64,000 nucleotides of DNA from Tannerellaceae bacterium. GTDB lineage: Bacteria > Bacteroidota > Bacteroidia > Bacteroidales > Tannerellaceae. The notes beneath the pieces are model-generated. The model was not told the origin of the DNA. It did not search any database and was given only the letters and a program-made list of their open reading frames with translations. Within the stretch, counting starts at the first letter, position 1. The number at the start of each line of letters is the position of its first letter. A program made the translations under genes and the position numbers. Below, piece by piece: positions 45,078 to 53,843 of this stretch. The stretch spans positions 1-64,000 of the forward strand of contig JAIRRS010000160.1 in the NCBI GenBank assembly GCA_031255855.1, given 5' to 3'.

Positions 45078-45601
45078 ATGAGATGCAGATACACTTAAGC
45101 CCTGTTTACAAAGTAAAGCCCATACCAATAGAAAAAATACAGGCCAACGCATATAACCCGAATGTTGTGGCCCCGCCGGAAATGGAATTGCTGGAGTTGT
45201 CGATTTGGGAGGATGGTTACACCATGCCTTGCGTTTGTTATTACCTTCCTGAAAAGGACAAGTATGAACTGGTGGACGGGTTTCACAGGTATTTGGTTAT
45301 GAAAACGTCGAAACGTATTTATGAAAGGGAAAAGGGCTACTTGCCCGTAACCGTGATAAACAAAGACCTGTCGAACCGCATGGCTTCGACAATCAGGCAC
45401 AACCGCGCCCGGGGGACACACAATGTAGAACTGATGACAACGATAGTGACAGAACTCAAAGAGGCCGGCATGAGCGACGAATGGATAAGAAAAAATATCG
45501 GAATGGATAAGGATGAATTGCTCCGTTATAAACAAATTTCAGGCTTAGCCGCGCTGTTTGCCGATAATGATTTCAGTATACCCAAACGAAAACGACGATA
45601 A
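45074..45601 (+). CDS. ParB-like protein (IbrB-like)
   Basis: A 175-residue ParB/sulfiredoxin-fold protein. The N-terminal IPIEKIQANAYNPNVVAPPE is a typical ParB entry. VDGFHRYLVMK corresponds to the GxxR nucleotide-binding box and TIRHNRARGTHN to the ENxxR-type box. A helix-turn-helix-like segment follows (MSDEWIRKNIGMDKDELLR), and the protein ends in a basic tail (PKRKRR). It is too short for a chromosome-partition ParB and has no ParA partner. It is translationally coupled to the IbrA-like gene, the known pairing. Confidence 0.88.
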   Translation: MNEMQIHLSPVYKVKPIPIEKIQANAYNPNVVAPPEMELLELSIWEDGYTMPCVCYYLPEKDKYELVDGFHRYLVMKTSKRIYEREKGYLPVTVINKDLSNRMASTIRHNRARGTHNVELMTTIVTELKEAGMSDEWIRKNIGMDKDELLRYKQISGLAALFADNDFSIPKRKRR

Positions 45602-45610
45602 CGACGCCAA

Positions 45611-46426
45611 CTATACCCCACTAAAGGCAGAAAATCCGCCGTCAACGGGTAAGACCACTCCAGTGATAAAACTGGCAGCATCACTGCAAAGGAACTGCAC
45701 CGTACCGTTTAATTCGTCGATATTCCCGAAACGCCTCATAGGTGTCTTGGCCAACACTTTCTTGCTGCGCTCTGTCAGCGATCCGTCGGGATTGATTAGT
45801 ACCGCACGATTCTGGTCGCCGATAAAGAAGCCCGGAGCAATGGCGTTTACACGGATTCCGTCGCCATACTTCAAGGCTAATTCGCAAGCTAACCATTGCG
45901 TGAAATTAGCCACCGCCGTTTTTGCAGCCGAGTAACCCGGAACCCGGGTAATGGCGCCGTAGGCAGTCATGGATGAAACATTGATGATGCATCCTTTGCC
46001 CTGTTGGGCCATCACTTTGCTGAAGACCAAGGAAGGATAGACTGTCCCGTTCATATTCAGGTTGGTTACCTTTTCCCAGCAGTGAATATCCATGTCGTAA
46101 AAATGCTGTTCGGGCGCAAGCGTAGCCCCCGGCATATTTCCTCCCGCGATGTTTAGGAGAATATCTACCTTACCCCACCGGGAAAGGATGTCTCCGGCCA
46201 GTTGCCGAAGACTGTCCAGCTCCAGTACATTCCCGACGACGCCAATTACATCCCGGCCATACGCCTCCAATTCCGCCACCCGTTTGGCTAATTCTTCTTG
46301 GCGGATATCCACCGCCACAACCTTGGCTCCCTGTTGCAGGAGGCTTTTTGCAATGTTACTTCCCAACACGCCACCGGCGCCGGTGACAACAGCTACTTTC
46401 CCTGAAATACCGAATTGTTCGTTCAT
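45611..46426 (-). CDS. SDR-type D-mannonate oxidoreductase
   Basis: A 271-residue short-chain dehydrogenase. VTGAGGVLGSNIA is the cofactor loop, NIAGGN the structural motif, and Ser and YSAAK in NVSSMTAYGAITRVPGYSAAK the catalytic residues. Located 20 bp after the mannonate dehydratase gene, it most likely interconverts fructuronate and mannonate, replacing the unrelated long-chain UxuB of E. coli. Last gene of the glucuronoxylan unit, ending 9 bp from the converging ParB-like gene. Confidence 0.87.
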   Translation of the reverse strand: MNEQFGISGKVAVVTGAGGVLGSNIAKSLLQQGAKVVAVDIRQEELAKRVAELEAYGRDVIGVVGNVLELDSLRQLAGDILSRWGKVDILLNIAGGNMPGATLAPEQHFYDMDIHCWEKVTNLNMNGTVYPSLVFSKVMAQQGKGCIINVSSMTAYGAITRVPGYSAAKTAVANFTQWLACELALKYGDGIRVNAIAPGFFIGDQNRAVLINPDGSLTERSKKVLAKTPMRRFGNIDELNGTVQFLCSDAASFITGVVLPVDGGFSAFSGV

Positions 46427-46446
46427 GATGTTGTTTTCGTTTATTC

Positions 46447-47628
46447 TTATATCCGTTTGTTTTCAATCTCATTCCTTACCGTAGCCATGACCCCTTCTAT
46501 CTGCGCCAATCCCAGCATACGTCCGTGAAAGGAATAACCGGCATTATATCCCTTGGCGGCATCGTCCAACATCAGGCGCCCGTGATCAATCCGCATAGGA
46601 AGCGCTGGATTTTCCTTCTCAAATATCCGTACGACATCAATCAGTTGCCCACGCCCTTCCAAGTGAGAGGCCTCAATAAAATCGCCGTTCGGCAGCGCAT
46701 GGGCGCTCCTTAAGTGAACGAACTTCGTACGGGAAGCAAATTTGCGAGCCAGAGCCGGAACGTCATTCTGGAGACCCGCACTGAGTGAACCCGCACAGAA
46801 AGTCAACCCATTATGCGGATCGTCAACCGCCTGCAAGATCCATTCGATGTCTGCCTCGTCGGTTACAATACGGGGAAGTCCCAAGAGTTGACAAGGAGGA
46901 TCGTCCGGATGCACGCACATGCTGATGTTGTATTGCCGGCAGACCGGCATGATTCGTTCGAGGAAATAGCGCAGGTTCCGGCGAAGTTCCTCCCTGCCCA
47001 TCCCTTCATATAGCTTCAATAAACGTTTGAAAATAGCCACCGGCTCTTTATCGCCCTCTTTAATATTTCCGTTGACAAACCCCTGCGTCTTGACGATAAT
47101 GGTATCAATCAACGCATGCTTCTCTACCTCGGAAATGGATTCGTCCATCTTTCCGGCCAGTATTCGCTCTTCTTCGGTATATGCTTTTTCCGCCCCTACA
47201 CGTTGCAGAATATACAAGTCAAAGTAGACAAATTTGATTTTGTTGAAATACAGCGAGGAGGTACCATCCGCCCATTTGTAATTCAAGTCTGTGCGCACCC
47301 AGTCTAATACAGGCATGAAATTGTAGCAAACCGTCCGGATACCTGCCTTCCCCAGATTGGCCAAGCTCTCGATGTAATGCTCAATCAATTGTTCCCTGTC
47401 TGCCCCGGCATACTTGATTGATTCGCTTACCGGAAGGCTTTCCACCACCGACCAGCGCAAACCGGCAGCCTTGATATAATCCCTCATCCCAGTCACCTCC
47501 TCTAAAGGCCAAACCTGTCCGTTCGGAATATCATGCAAGGCCGTGACGATACCTTCCACGCCGATTTGTTTCAGCATGGCAAGCGTAATCTTATCTTTTT
47601 TGCCAAACCATCTCCATGTTTTCTCCAT
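46447..47628 (-). CDS. uxuA: Mannonate dehydratase
   Basis: A 393-residue TIM-barrel enzyme converting D-mannonate to 2-keto-3-deoxygluconate. MEKTWRWFGKKDKITLAML is the family's typical N-terminus. Metal ligands are visible in SMCVHPDDPP, LTFCAGSLSAG and MRIDHGR. The usual inserted helices are present and the length is normal. It lies between the GH67 gene and the SDR, linking extracellular glucuronate release to the Entner-Doudoroff route. Confidence 0.95.
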   Translation of the reverse strand: MEKTWRWFGKKDKITLAMLKQIGVEGIVTALHDIPNGQVWPLEEVTGMRDYIKAAGLRWSVVESLPVSESIKYAGADREQLIEHYIESLANLGKAGIRTVCYNFMPVLDWVRTDLNYKWADGTSSLYFNKIKFVYFDLYILQRVGAEKAYTEEERILAGKMDESISEVEKHALIDTIIVKTQGFVNGNIKEGDKEPVAIFKRLLKLYEGMGREELRRNLRYFLERIMPVCRQYNISMCVHPDDPPCQLLGLPRIVTDEADIEWILQAVDDPHNGLTFCAGSLSAGLQNDVPALARKFASRTKFVHLRSAHALPNGDFIEASHLEGRGQLIDVVRIFEKENPALPMRIDHGRLMLDDAAKGYNAGYSFHGRMLGLAQIEGVMATVRNEIENKRI

Positions 47629-47643
47629 AATGTTTACCGTTGT

Positions 47644-49677
47644 TTAATTATGATGTTTCATATCCAGTTTTATCTTTTTAAGATCTTCCAATTCGTAGAC
47701 AGGACGTTCTATCTCATACGGAATGGGACGCTGGGAAAAACTTTGGAAATAGAGCAGGCAGGCATCCTTCCACCAGACGGCATCCCGGGCTTGGATTTTC
47801 AATTTCGATTGCACTTCTTTGAAACGCGACGTATCGACATAGGGCTCCATGCGATCCCATAGCTTTTGGAAGTTACGAACTTGTGTTACACCGGCATCAT
47901 AGGCATAGCATAATTCATCCCAAAAGGTCTTCCCGCTTTTCATCCGGTAGTCCCAAGGAACACGATGGAACCACAGTAAAAAGACTTCCGGACAAGTTTC
48001 GATGTCATTATACCGCTCTTTGAGCGGTGAGTTGTACTGTGAAACGGCATCCGACCCATTGGTGGTACGGTCGAAACCAATTGCTTCAGGAGTAGCTTGG
48101 TGGTAATAGACGGATCGCCAATCGGGACGCCCCGGCGCATCATACCAAGGCGCCGGTCCGTAATGATGCCCTTCTGCGAAAAGATGATGCAGACCCAACG
48201 GCATCATGTAATTGACGACCGCTTCCCGCGATTCGATCATCATATCCCTTACCGGAACAATAAACCGCGCGTCGGTGGTGAACGTCATTTTCAGCCACTC
48301 CTCGGCGATTTCTTCAGAAGACAGCCGATAATCCCAGGCCAGGCGGCCAAAAGCATACCAGTTGGCCTGCGCGAAGTGATGTCCGCACCAATTGGTATCT
48401 TCACCGATATTGGCCACACCGGCAATGGCAGACAACATTTGAGGATACAGAGCGCCACCGGTAATCTTTGCAACAGTCGAGCCCTCCCCTTTGATATAGG
48501 TATCGCTATCAAGCGTTTCTTTGAATAAAGGCGCCAGATAGACCAGGTGATTGGATTGCCCTAAATATTCCTGTGTGACCTGAAACTCAATCATGGAGGG
48601 CGTTGATTGCAGAGCGCCGAACAGCGGATTGAAGGGTTCGCGCGGCTGAAAATCAACCGGCCCATTCTTAATCTGAATAATCACATTCTCCCTGAAACGC
48701 CCATCGAAAGGGATAAATTCCGCATAGGCCTGTTTTGCCCGGTCGTCACTATCGGGGGCATAGACAAAAGCACGCCACATCACCACACCGCCAAATGGTT
48801 TCAGCGCGCCTGCCAACATATTGGCGCCTTCCGCATGGCTACGCCCGTAATCCTGAGGCCCGGGTTGGCCTTCTGAGTTGGCTTTTACCAGAAAACCGCC
48901 AAAATCGGGAATCAGCGCATAAATTTCCTTCACCTTATGCTTCCACCACGTCTGTACTTCCGGATTGGACGGATCTGCGTCCGGCAAACCGCCAATGACT
49001 TTGGGTGAGGCAAAGTTGACCGAGAGATACACTTTCATGCCATACGGTCTGAAGACTTCTGCAATAGCTTTCACTTTCCCAAGGTATTCCGTCCTTAATA
49101 TATCGGGAGAGGCATTGACATTGTTCAACACGGCGCCATTGATACCAATCGACGCATTGGCCCTTGCATATTGTTTGTAGCGGGGAGATAAGGTGTGAGG
49201 CAGTTCTTCCCATTTCCAGAGCGAATGACCGGCATATCCACGCTCGATGGTACCGTTCAAGTTATCCCAATGGTTGAGCAATCGCAGGTCGTATGCGGGT
49301 GATTCAGTGATATTCAGTTCATCCGGCAGTTGCCGGGTCTCCTGTAAACGCAATAAATGATAGGCACCGTAAAGCAACCCCGTTTCGCCTGATGCCTGAA
49401 TGTGTACCTCTTTCGCCGTATGGCCGGTAATCCGGAAACCGTCTTTGCCCAAAAGATTGCGCAACGCTTTTTCGGATCGCAAAGTCAAGTGAACCTTACC
49501 ACCGCGCCATTGGTGTTGTAACTCTTCCATTGCCGTAGCAATCAAAGGGCTTTGCTTGTTGGCTACGACTGTTGCCGAAGCATCTTGTCCGGCTCGTAAC
49601 CACAGGCGGCTCCCATCTTCCGCTTTCAGGAAAAACGGGAACAACAGGATAAAGACAAAAAGTAGTTTTTTTTTCAT
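47644..49677 (-). CDS. Alpha-glucuronidase (GH67)
   Basis: A 677-residue exported enzyme with a signal peptide ending KAEDG (about 19). It removes 4-O-methyl-glucuronic acid from the non-reducing end of xylo-oligosaccharides. An N-terminal alpha/beta domain is followed by the TIM barrel. The catalytic residues match GH67: Glu in KANSEGQPGP as acid, Asp in KNGPVDFQPREP and Glu in MIEFQVTQEYLG as the base pair. GH67 needs terminal uronic acid, so its substrate is pre-cut oligosaccharides. Genes for mannonate handling follow directly. Confidence 0.95.
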   Translation of the reverse strand: MKKKLLFVFILLFPFFLKAEDGSRLWLRAGQDASATVVANKQSPLIATAMEELQHQWRGGKVHLTLRSEKALRNLLGKDGFRITGHTAKEVHIQASGETGLLYGAYHLLRLQETRQLPDELNITESPAYDLRLLNHWDNLNGTIERGYAGHSLWKWEELPHTLSPRYKQYARANASIGINGAVLNNVNASPDILRTEYLGKVKAIAEVFRPYGMKVYLSVNFASPKVIGGLPDADPSNPEVQTWWKHKVKEIYALIPDFGGFLVKANSEGQPGPQDYGRSHAEGANMLAGALKPFGGVVMWRAFVYAPDSDDRAKQAYAEFIPFDGRFRENVIIQIKNGPVDFQPREPFNPLFGALQSTPSMIEFQVTQEYLGQSNHLVYLAPLFKETLDSDTYIKGEGSTVAKITGGALYPQMLSAIAGVANIGEDTNWCGHHFAQANWYAFGRLAWDYRLSSEEIAEEWLKMTFTTDARFIVPVRDMMIESREAVVNYMMPLGLHHLFAEGHHYGPAPWYDAPGRPDWRSVYYHQATPEAIGFDRTTNGSDAVSQYNSPLKERYNDIETCPEVFLLWFHRVPWDYRMKSGKTFWDELCYAYDAGVTQVRNFQKLWDRMEPYVDTSRFKEVQSKLKIQARDAVWWKDACLLYFQSFSQRPIPYEIERPVYELEDLKKIKLDMKHHN

Positions 49678-49701
49678 GTTTACATTCCTCCTGTTAAAAG
49701 A

Positions 49702-50670
49702 TTACATCTGACGGCCTTCGATGGTTTTGATCTTTCCGTCCTTGTCATATTCCAATTCCACTACTTTTAAACTTCGTAGCCAGGTGCGTCCTCCCGAAGG
49801 GACGCTGTCGTGATGGAAAAGATACCATTTGCCCTTAAATTCAACAATCGAATGGTGTGTGGTCCAGCCTACAACCGGCGTCAGGATTACCCCCTGATAT
49901 GTGAAAGGGCCGTATGGCGTATCGCCGGTAGCGTAGCAAAGCATATGGGTATCTCCCGTTGAGTACGAAAAATAGTATTTGTCGTTGTACTTGTGCATCC
50001 ACGAGGCTTCAAAGAAGCGGCATGGATTGGCGGCGGTCATCAGTTTCCCGCTTTCATCCAGCAGAAGCACGTCGCGGGGCACTTCGGCAAACTCCAGCAT
50101 ATCGCCGCGCAAACGGACTATTTTTGGGCATAAGGCCGCGGCATTGCCCTCGGGCAATATCGCACACTCCAATGCTTTGTTATGGCGGTAACGCTGTAAT
50201 TGCCCTCCCCATAAGCCCCCGAAATACATATAATACTCGCCGCCTTCCTCAAATACGGCAGGATCGATGCTGTAACTACCTTTCACCGGATCAGGCTGCG
50301 GAAGGAAAGGGCCTTCGGGCCGGTTGCCAATCGCCACACCGATTCGGAAGATGTCGTTCTGATCCTTGAGTGGGAAATACATATAATATCTGCCGTTCTT
50401 TTCGGCCACATCACAGTCCCACAACTGGCGCCCTGCCCAAGGAATGTCTTTGATATCAAGTACAACACCATGATCTGTAATTTCATCGTCGATGTCTTCC
50501 AGGGAAAAGACGTGGTAATCTTTCATGTCGAAATGGTCGCCGTTGTCGTTTTCTGCTATATTGCTTTCCCAATCGTGGGAAGGGTAGATGTATAACTTGC
50601 CATTAAAAACATGTACGGAAGGGTCGGCCATATAGTCGCCGGGAATGAGATATTTTACTTTGTTTTTCAT
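49702..50670 (-). CDS. GH43 beta-xylosidase/arabinofuranosidase, cytoplasmic-type
   Basis: A protein of 322 residues from ATG 50670; the longer frame to 50724 would run into the preceding gene. No signal peptide. The three catalytic acids are Asp in GDYMADPSVHVF, Asp in GSYSIDPAVFEE and Glu in RFFEASWMHKYN. A single five-bladed propeller without accessory domain is typical of intracellular beta-xylosidases. Located between the symporter and GH67 genes, it would split imported xylo-oligosaccharides. Confidence 0.9.
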   Translation of the reverse strand: MKNKVKYLIPGDYMADPSVHVFNGKLYIYPSHDWESNIAENDNGDHFDMKDYHVFSLEDIDDEITDHGVVLDIKDIPWAGRQLWDCDVAEKNGRYYMYFPLKDQNDIFRIGVAIGNRPEGPFLPQPDPVKGSYSIDPAVFEEGGEYYMYFGGLWGGQLQRYRHNKALECAILPEGNAAALCPKIVRLRGDMLEFAEVPRDVLLLDESGKLMTAANPCRFFEASWMHKYNDKYYFSYSTGDTHMLCYATGDTPYGPFTYQGVILTPVVGWTTHHSIVEFKGKWYLFHHDSVPSGGRTWLRSLKVVELEYDKDGKIKTIEGRQM

Positions 50671-50683
50671 TTTTATATCTATT

Positions 50684-52108
50684 TTATCGCCCGGTTGCGC
50701 GAGCGTTGGACAATTCAATTTCAAGGTTTATACGATCAATCACATCATCGGACAATTCATATTTGGAGATTATAAACATAGCCACGAGCAACAGTAGAGC
50801 CGGGATTACAGCCACCAACCACAATATTCCCTGTTGTGCTCCAGCCGATTGCGTAACCGAATTTTTCTCATCAAAACTTACCCACGCCAAAACCAAACCC
50901 GGAACGACCCCGCCCAAAGCCATACCTGCTTTATAAAAGATTCCTGTCAGGGCATTCACAATTCCGGAGATTCTTTTTCCGGTTACATATTCTCCGTAGG
51001 AGATGACTTCGGGAACCAATGCCCACATATAGCCTGTGGCAACGATCACCCCGGCAGATTTTACAAACTGGGCTACCAATACGAGCCAAACTCGTGTTTT
51101 CAACGCCGGAATGACGGATATGACATATAATAAAGCCATCCCCAAAATAGCGATGCTCAAAAATACATAAAACATTTGTTTTTTGCCAATAGCACGTTTA
51201 ATCGCAGGAACCATCGGCATAAAAATAAAGGCGGGAATGGATCCGAGAGCCATAAAATAAGGCAACATATCCGGAGCCTGTACGTTGTAAATCATATAGA
51301 ATGACCCCGCAGAATTGCCGATTGCCATCATGGCAAAAGCCGTAATGAAAAAGAATGCCAACACGCGCAAGGGGCGGTTGTGACGAAATTCGGTCCAAAG
51401 ATCGGACACTTTCACTTCCGAGGTCTCCTTTTCGTCCATCACCACCTGTTCCTTGGTTTGGGTATAACAAAAGATCAAGAGGAGGAGTCCGGCAAGCGCA
51501 TAGATAGTCATGGTGATAAACCAGGCATTGCCCGATTCCGGCGAATTAATTTTACCATCCGGAGACAACATTCCGACCATAATTGGAATCCCATACGCCA
51601 CTGTCAGCCCACCCAGGTTGGCCAGGAACATACGCACGGAAGTCAGTTTGGTGATTTCATCGGTATCACGTGTCAGGGATGCATTCAACGCTCCATAGGG
51701 CACATTGATCAGGGTATAACACATAGACAACCCCACGTAAGTGATATACGCGTAGAGTAAGGATCCTGAAAATCCGTTCCAGAAACAGAGGATGGCAAAT
51801 CCGGTAAGGGGAATCCCTCCCAAAATCAAGTAGGAACGGTATTTCCCCATCTTCGGGTTCTGCTTGTCCACAAAGGCGCCGACAACAGGATCCCACAATA
51901 CGTCCACTATTCTGACAATTAAAAACATCATCCCTGCCGCGGCGGAAGATATGCCAAATACATTCGTATAAAAGATCAACAGGTACATGGATACCGTCTG
52001 ATAAATGAGATTCTGTGCCAAATCCCCGGAACCGAAACCGATACGTTGCAATTGGGAGAGTTTATAAAAGCCTTTGGATTGGACGGGGGAATGATTGGTT
52101 GTTTGCAT
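50684..52108 (-). CDS. GPH-family sugar:cation symporter
   Basis: A 474-residue inner-membrane transporter with about twelve helices. GFGSGDLAQNLIYQTVSMYL and RIVDVLWDPVVGAFVDK are characteristic of the glycoside-pentoside-hexuronide family (XynB/YicJ type). It would carry xylo-oligosaccharides or aldouronates from periplasm to cytoplasm, feeding the non-secreted GH43. It starts 18 bp after the esterase gene's stop. Confidence 0.92.
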   Translation of the reverse strand: MQTTNHSPVQSKGFYKLSQLQRIGFGSGDLAQNLIYQTVSMYLLIFYTNVFGISSAAAGMMFLIVRIVDVLWDPVVGAFVDKQNPKMGKYRSYLILGGIPLTGFAILCFWNGFSGSLLYAYITYVGLSMCYTLINVPYGALNASLTRDTDEITKLTSVRMFLANLGGLTVAYGIPIMVGMLSPDGKINSPESGNAWFITMTIYALAGLLLLIFCYTQTKEQVVMDEKETSEVKVSDLWTEFRHNRPLRVLAFFFITAFAMMAIGNSAGSFYMIYNVQAPDMLPYFMALGSIPAFIFMPMVPAIKRAIGKKQMFYVFLSIAILGMALLYVISVIPALKTRVWLVLVAQFVKSAGVIVATGYMWALVPEVISYGEYVTGKRISGIVNALTGIFYKAGMALGGVVPGLVLAWVSFDEKNSVTQSAGAQQGILWLVAVIPALLLLVAMFIISKYELSDDVIDRINLEIELSNARATGR

Positions 52109-52126
52109 GGTTGATTTAGAATTGAA

Positions 52127-53833
52127 TTATTTTTTTAACGTTTCGTCCGCCATGTCTTCCCATATGCTTTCGGCCAGACGGAGACCCAATGTTTTCTTAT
52201 CCTGAGGATGAATGTCGTTCCACTCACCCAAATCACTGTTGGCGATAATCCGGGTGTGGCTGTTGGCGGCGGCAGTCTGTCGCTGTATCGCCTGCATTTC
52301 TTCCCATCCCTTCCGTTCCGGGTCGCCGGGAGCCAAGAAGCCGGCCAGTTCCACTATGTAAAAGGGAAGACGGGGAGCCTCGAACTTTGTCCGCCAATCG
52401 GCAATCAAGGCCGTCAGCAAAGAAGCGTATTCATTGCGACGCACCACATTTGATTCGCCTTGATACCATACCACCCCTCGCACAGTATAAGGCAGTAGTG
52501 GCGCGATCATCCCGTTGAACAAGCCGGTGGCTTTTGTATGGAAATTAGTAGACGAAGGACTTTGCGGCATGACAGCCCCTATGCGATGGCGCCACACACC
52601 CTCCAGATTGACTGTTTCCCCGTTGCAGAGCAGCTTGTAAGGTTTTCCCTCCACAAAGCGGGGATAGCCGGCGTGACTCACCAAACGTACGGCGACCGTA
52701 TTTTTCCCCGCCTTCAGCACGCCTGCCGGAATAGTATAGACGCGCGGAGGATACTGGTAGGAGGTGGCGCCCACGAACAAGCCGTTCACATATACCGAGT
52801 CGGCATCCACTATACATCCCAGGCGTAAGACCGCCTCCTCCCCTTCCCAACTCTGCGGGAGGTCTACTTGCCTGCGAAACCAATGCGATCCGTTTACCGG
52901 ATTCAGTCCATCTCCTGCCCAGGCATTGGAAAACATCTCCGTCTCCTTCCACAGGCTGTCGTCATAGTCGGTGGCATACCAAGGTGTTGGCTCGTGCAAT
53001 CCACTATCGCCCAAATGAAGGGAGAGGTTCCACAAGTCTCGCCCCATGCTTTCGGTCTGCCTGAGCCGACCAACATAGTCGTCGTTTTCATACCTCCGTT
53101 TGTCGTTCAGGTATAAGGGAAATTCTTTCAGGCCGCTCTCACTGATCCAGGCTTCCACAGGCGTTCCTCCCCAACTGGCGTTAATCAGCCCGATCGGGAT
53201 ATTACTTTTTTCGTGCATTGCTTTGGCGAAAAAATAACAAAGGGCGGCGTATCCCATTACGTTCTCCCGGGTGAGCATCTGCCACTTCTCCTCCGCCATA
53301 TCGCTTTGCGGGTCACGGAAATGATAGGCATAGGGCACTTTCAGGTAGCGTATCTGCGGGTTGGCATAGGATTCAATCTCATGGGCGAACAGGTCGGTTA
53401 CCCGGCTCACCGGCAATTCCATATTCGACTGCCCGGAGCAAAGCCACACGTCGCCTATCCATACATCTTTTACTACCTGCTCATTTATTTGCAGGGTATA
53501 AGGGCCGCCGGCTTTCAGGGCGGGGAGCGTCACGACCCAGTTTCCCTGTGTGTCGGCAACTGTTGTGTAGACCGGTTCCCATTCCACGAATTTCACCTGT
53601 ACATGTTCACCGGCGGCGGCCGTGCCCCATAGTTTAGCAGGCCGTTCGCGCTGTACGACCATCCCGTCGGAAATCAAAACAGGCAACTTCACCGTTGCTG
53701 CCGCCTGCTGCCTACGCTCACTTTCAGTGATCCCAGAATTTTCATCCGCCGTAACAAAAGGCCGTACGGCAGACAACTGACCTGCGAGCGACAGGCCGAA
53801 TAGGCAATAAAGAATGATTCTTTGTAAGTGCAT
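52127..53833 (-). CDS. SGNH-type acetylesterase (sialate O-acetylesterase-like)
   Basis: A 568-residue exported esterase, with a signal peptide over residues 1-22. The nucleophile block is WLCSGQSNMELP and the late His/Asp block is GEWNDIHPQDK. A jelly-roll beta-domain is inserted near residues 270-390 (GSHWFRRQVDLP, then VDADSVYVNGLFVGAT), as in sialate O-acetylesterase-like proteins. In this locus it most likely removes acetyl groups from acetylated xylan fragments. It could also act on other acetyl sugars, since the family is broad. Confidence 0.87.
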   Translation of the reverse strand: MHLQRIILYCLFGLSLAGQLSAVRPFVTADENSGITESERRQQAAATVKLPVLISDGMVVQRERPAKLWGTAAAGEHVQVKFVEWEPVYTTVADTQGNWVVTLPALKAGGPYTLQINEQVVKDVWIGDVWLCSGQSNMELPVSRVTDLFAHEIESYANPQIRYLKVPYAYHFRDPQSDMAEEKWQMLTRENVMGYAALCYFFAKAMHEKSNIPIGLINASWGGTPVEAWISESGLKEFPLYLNDKRRYENDDYVGRLRQTESMGRDLWNLSLHLGDSGLHEPTPWYATDYDDSLWKETEMFSNAWAGDGLNPVNGSHWFRRQVDLPQSWEGEEAVLRLGCIVDADSVYVNGLFVGATSYQYPPRVYTIPAGVLKAGKNTVAVRLVSHAGYPRFVEGKPYKLLCNGETVNLEGVWRHRIGAVMPQSPSSTNFHTKATGLFNGMIAPLLPYTVRGVVWYQGESNVVRRNEYASLLTALIADWRTKFEAPRLPFYIVELAGFLAPGDPERKGWEEMQAIQRQTAAANSHTRIIANSDLGEWNDIHPQDKKTLGLRLAESIWEDMADETLKK

Positions 53834-53843
53834 AAGGGTATTG

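Noticed and set aside
45074..45601. Chromosome-partition ParB
   Set aside because: Too short, no ParA, and coupled to a PAPS-reductase-like gene as in IbrA/IbrB.
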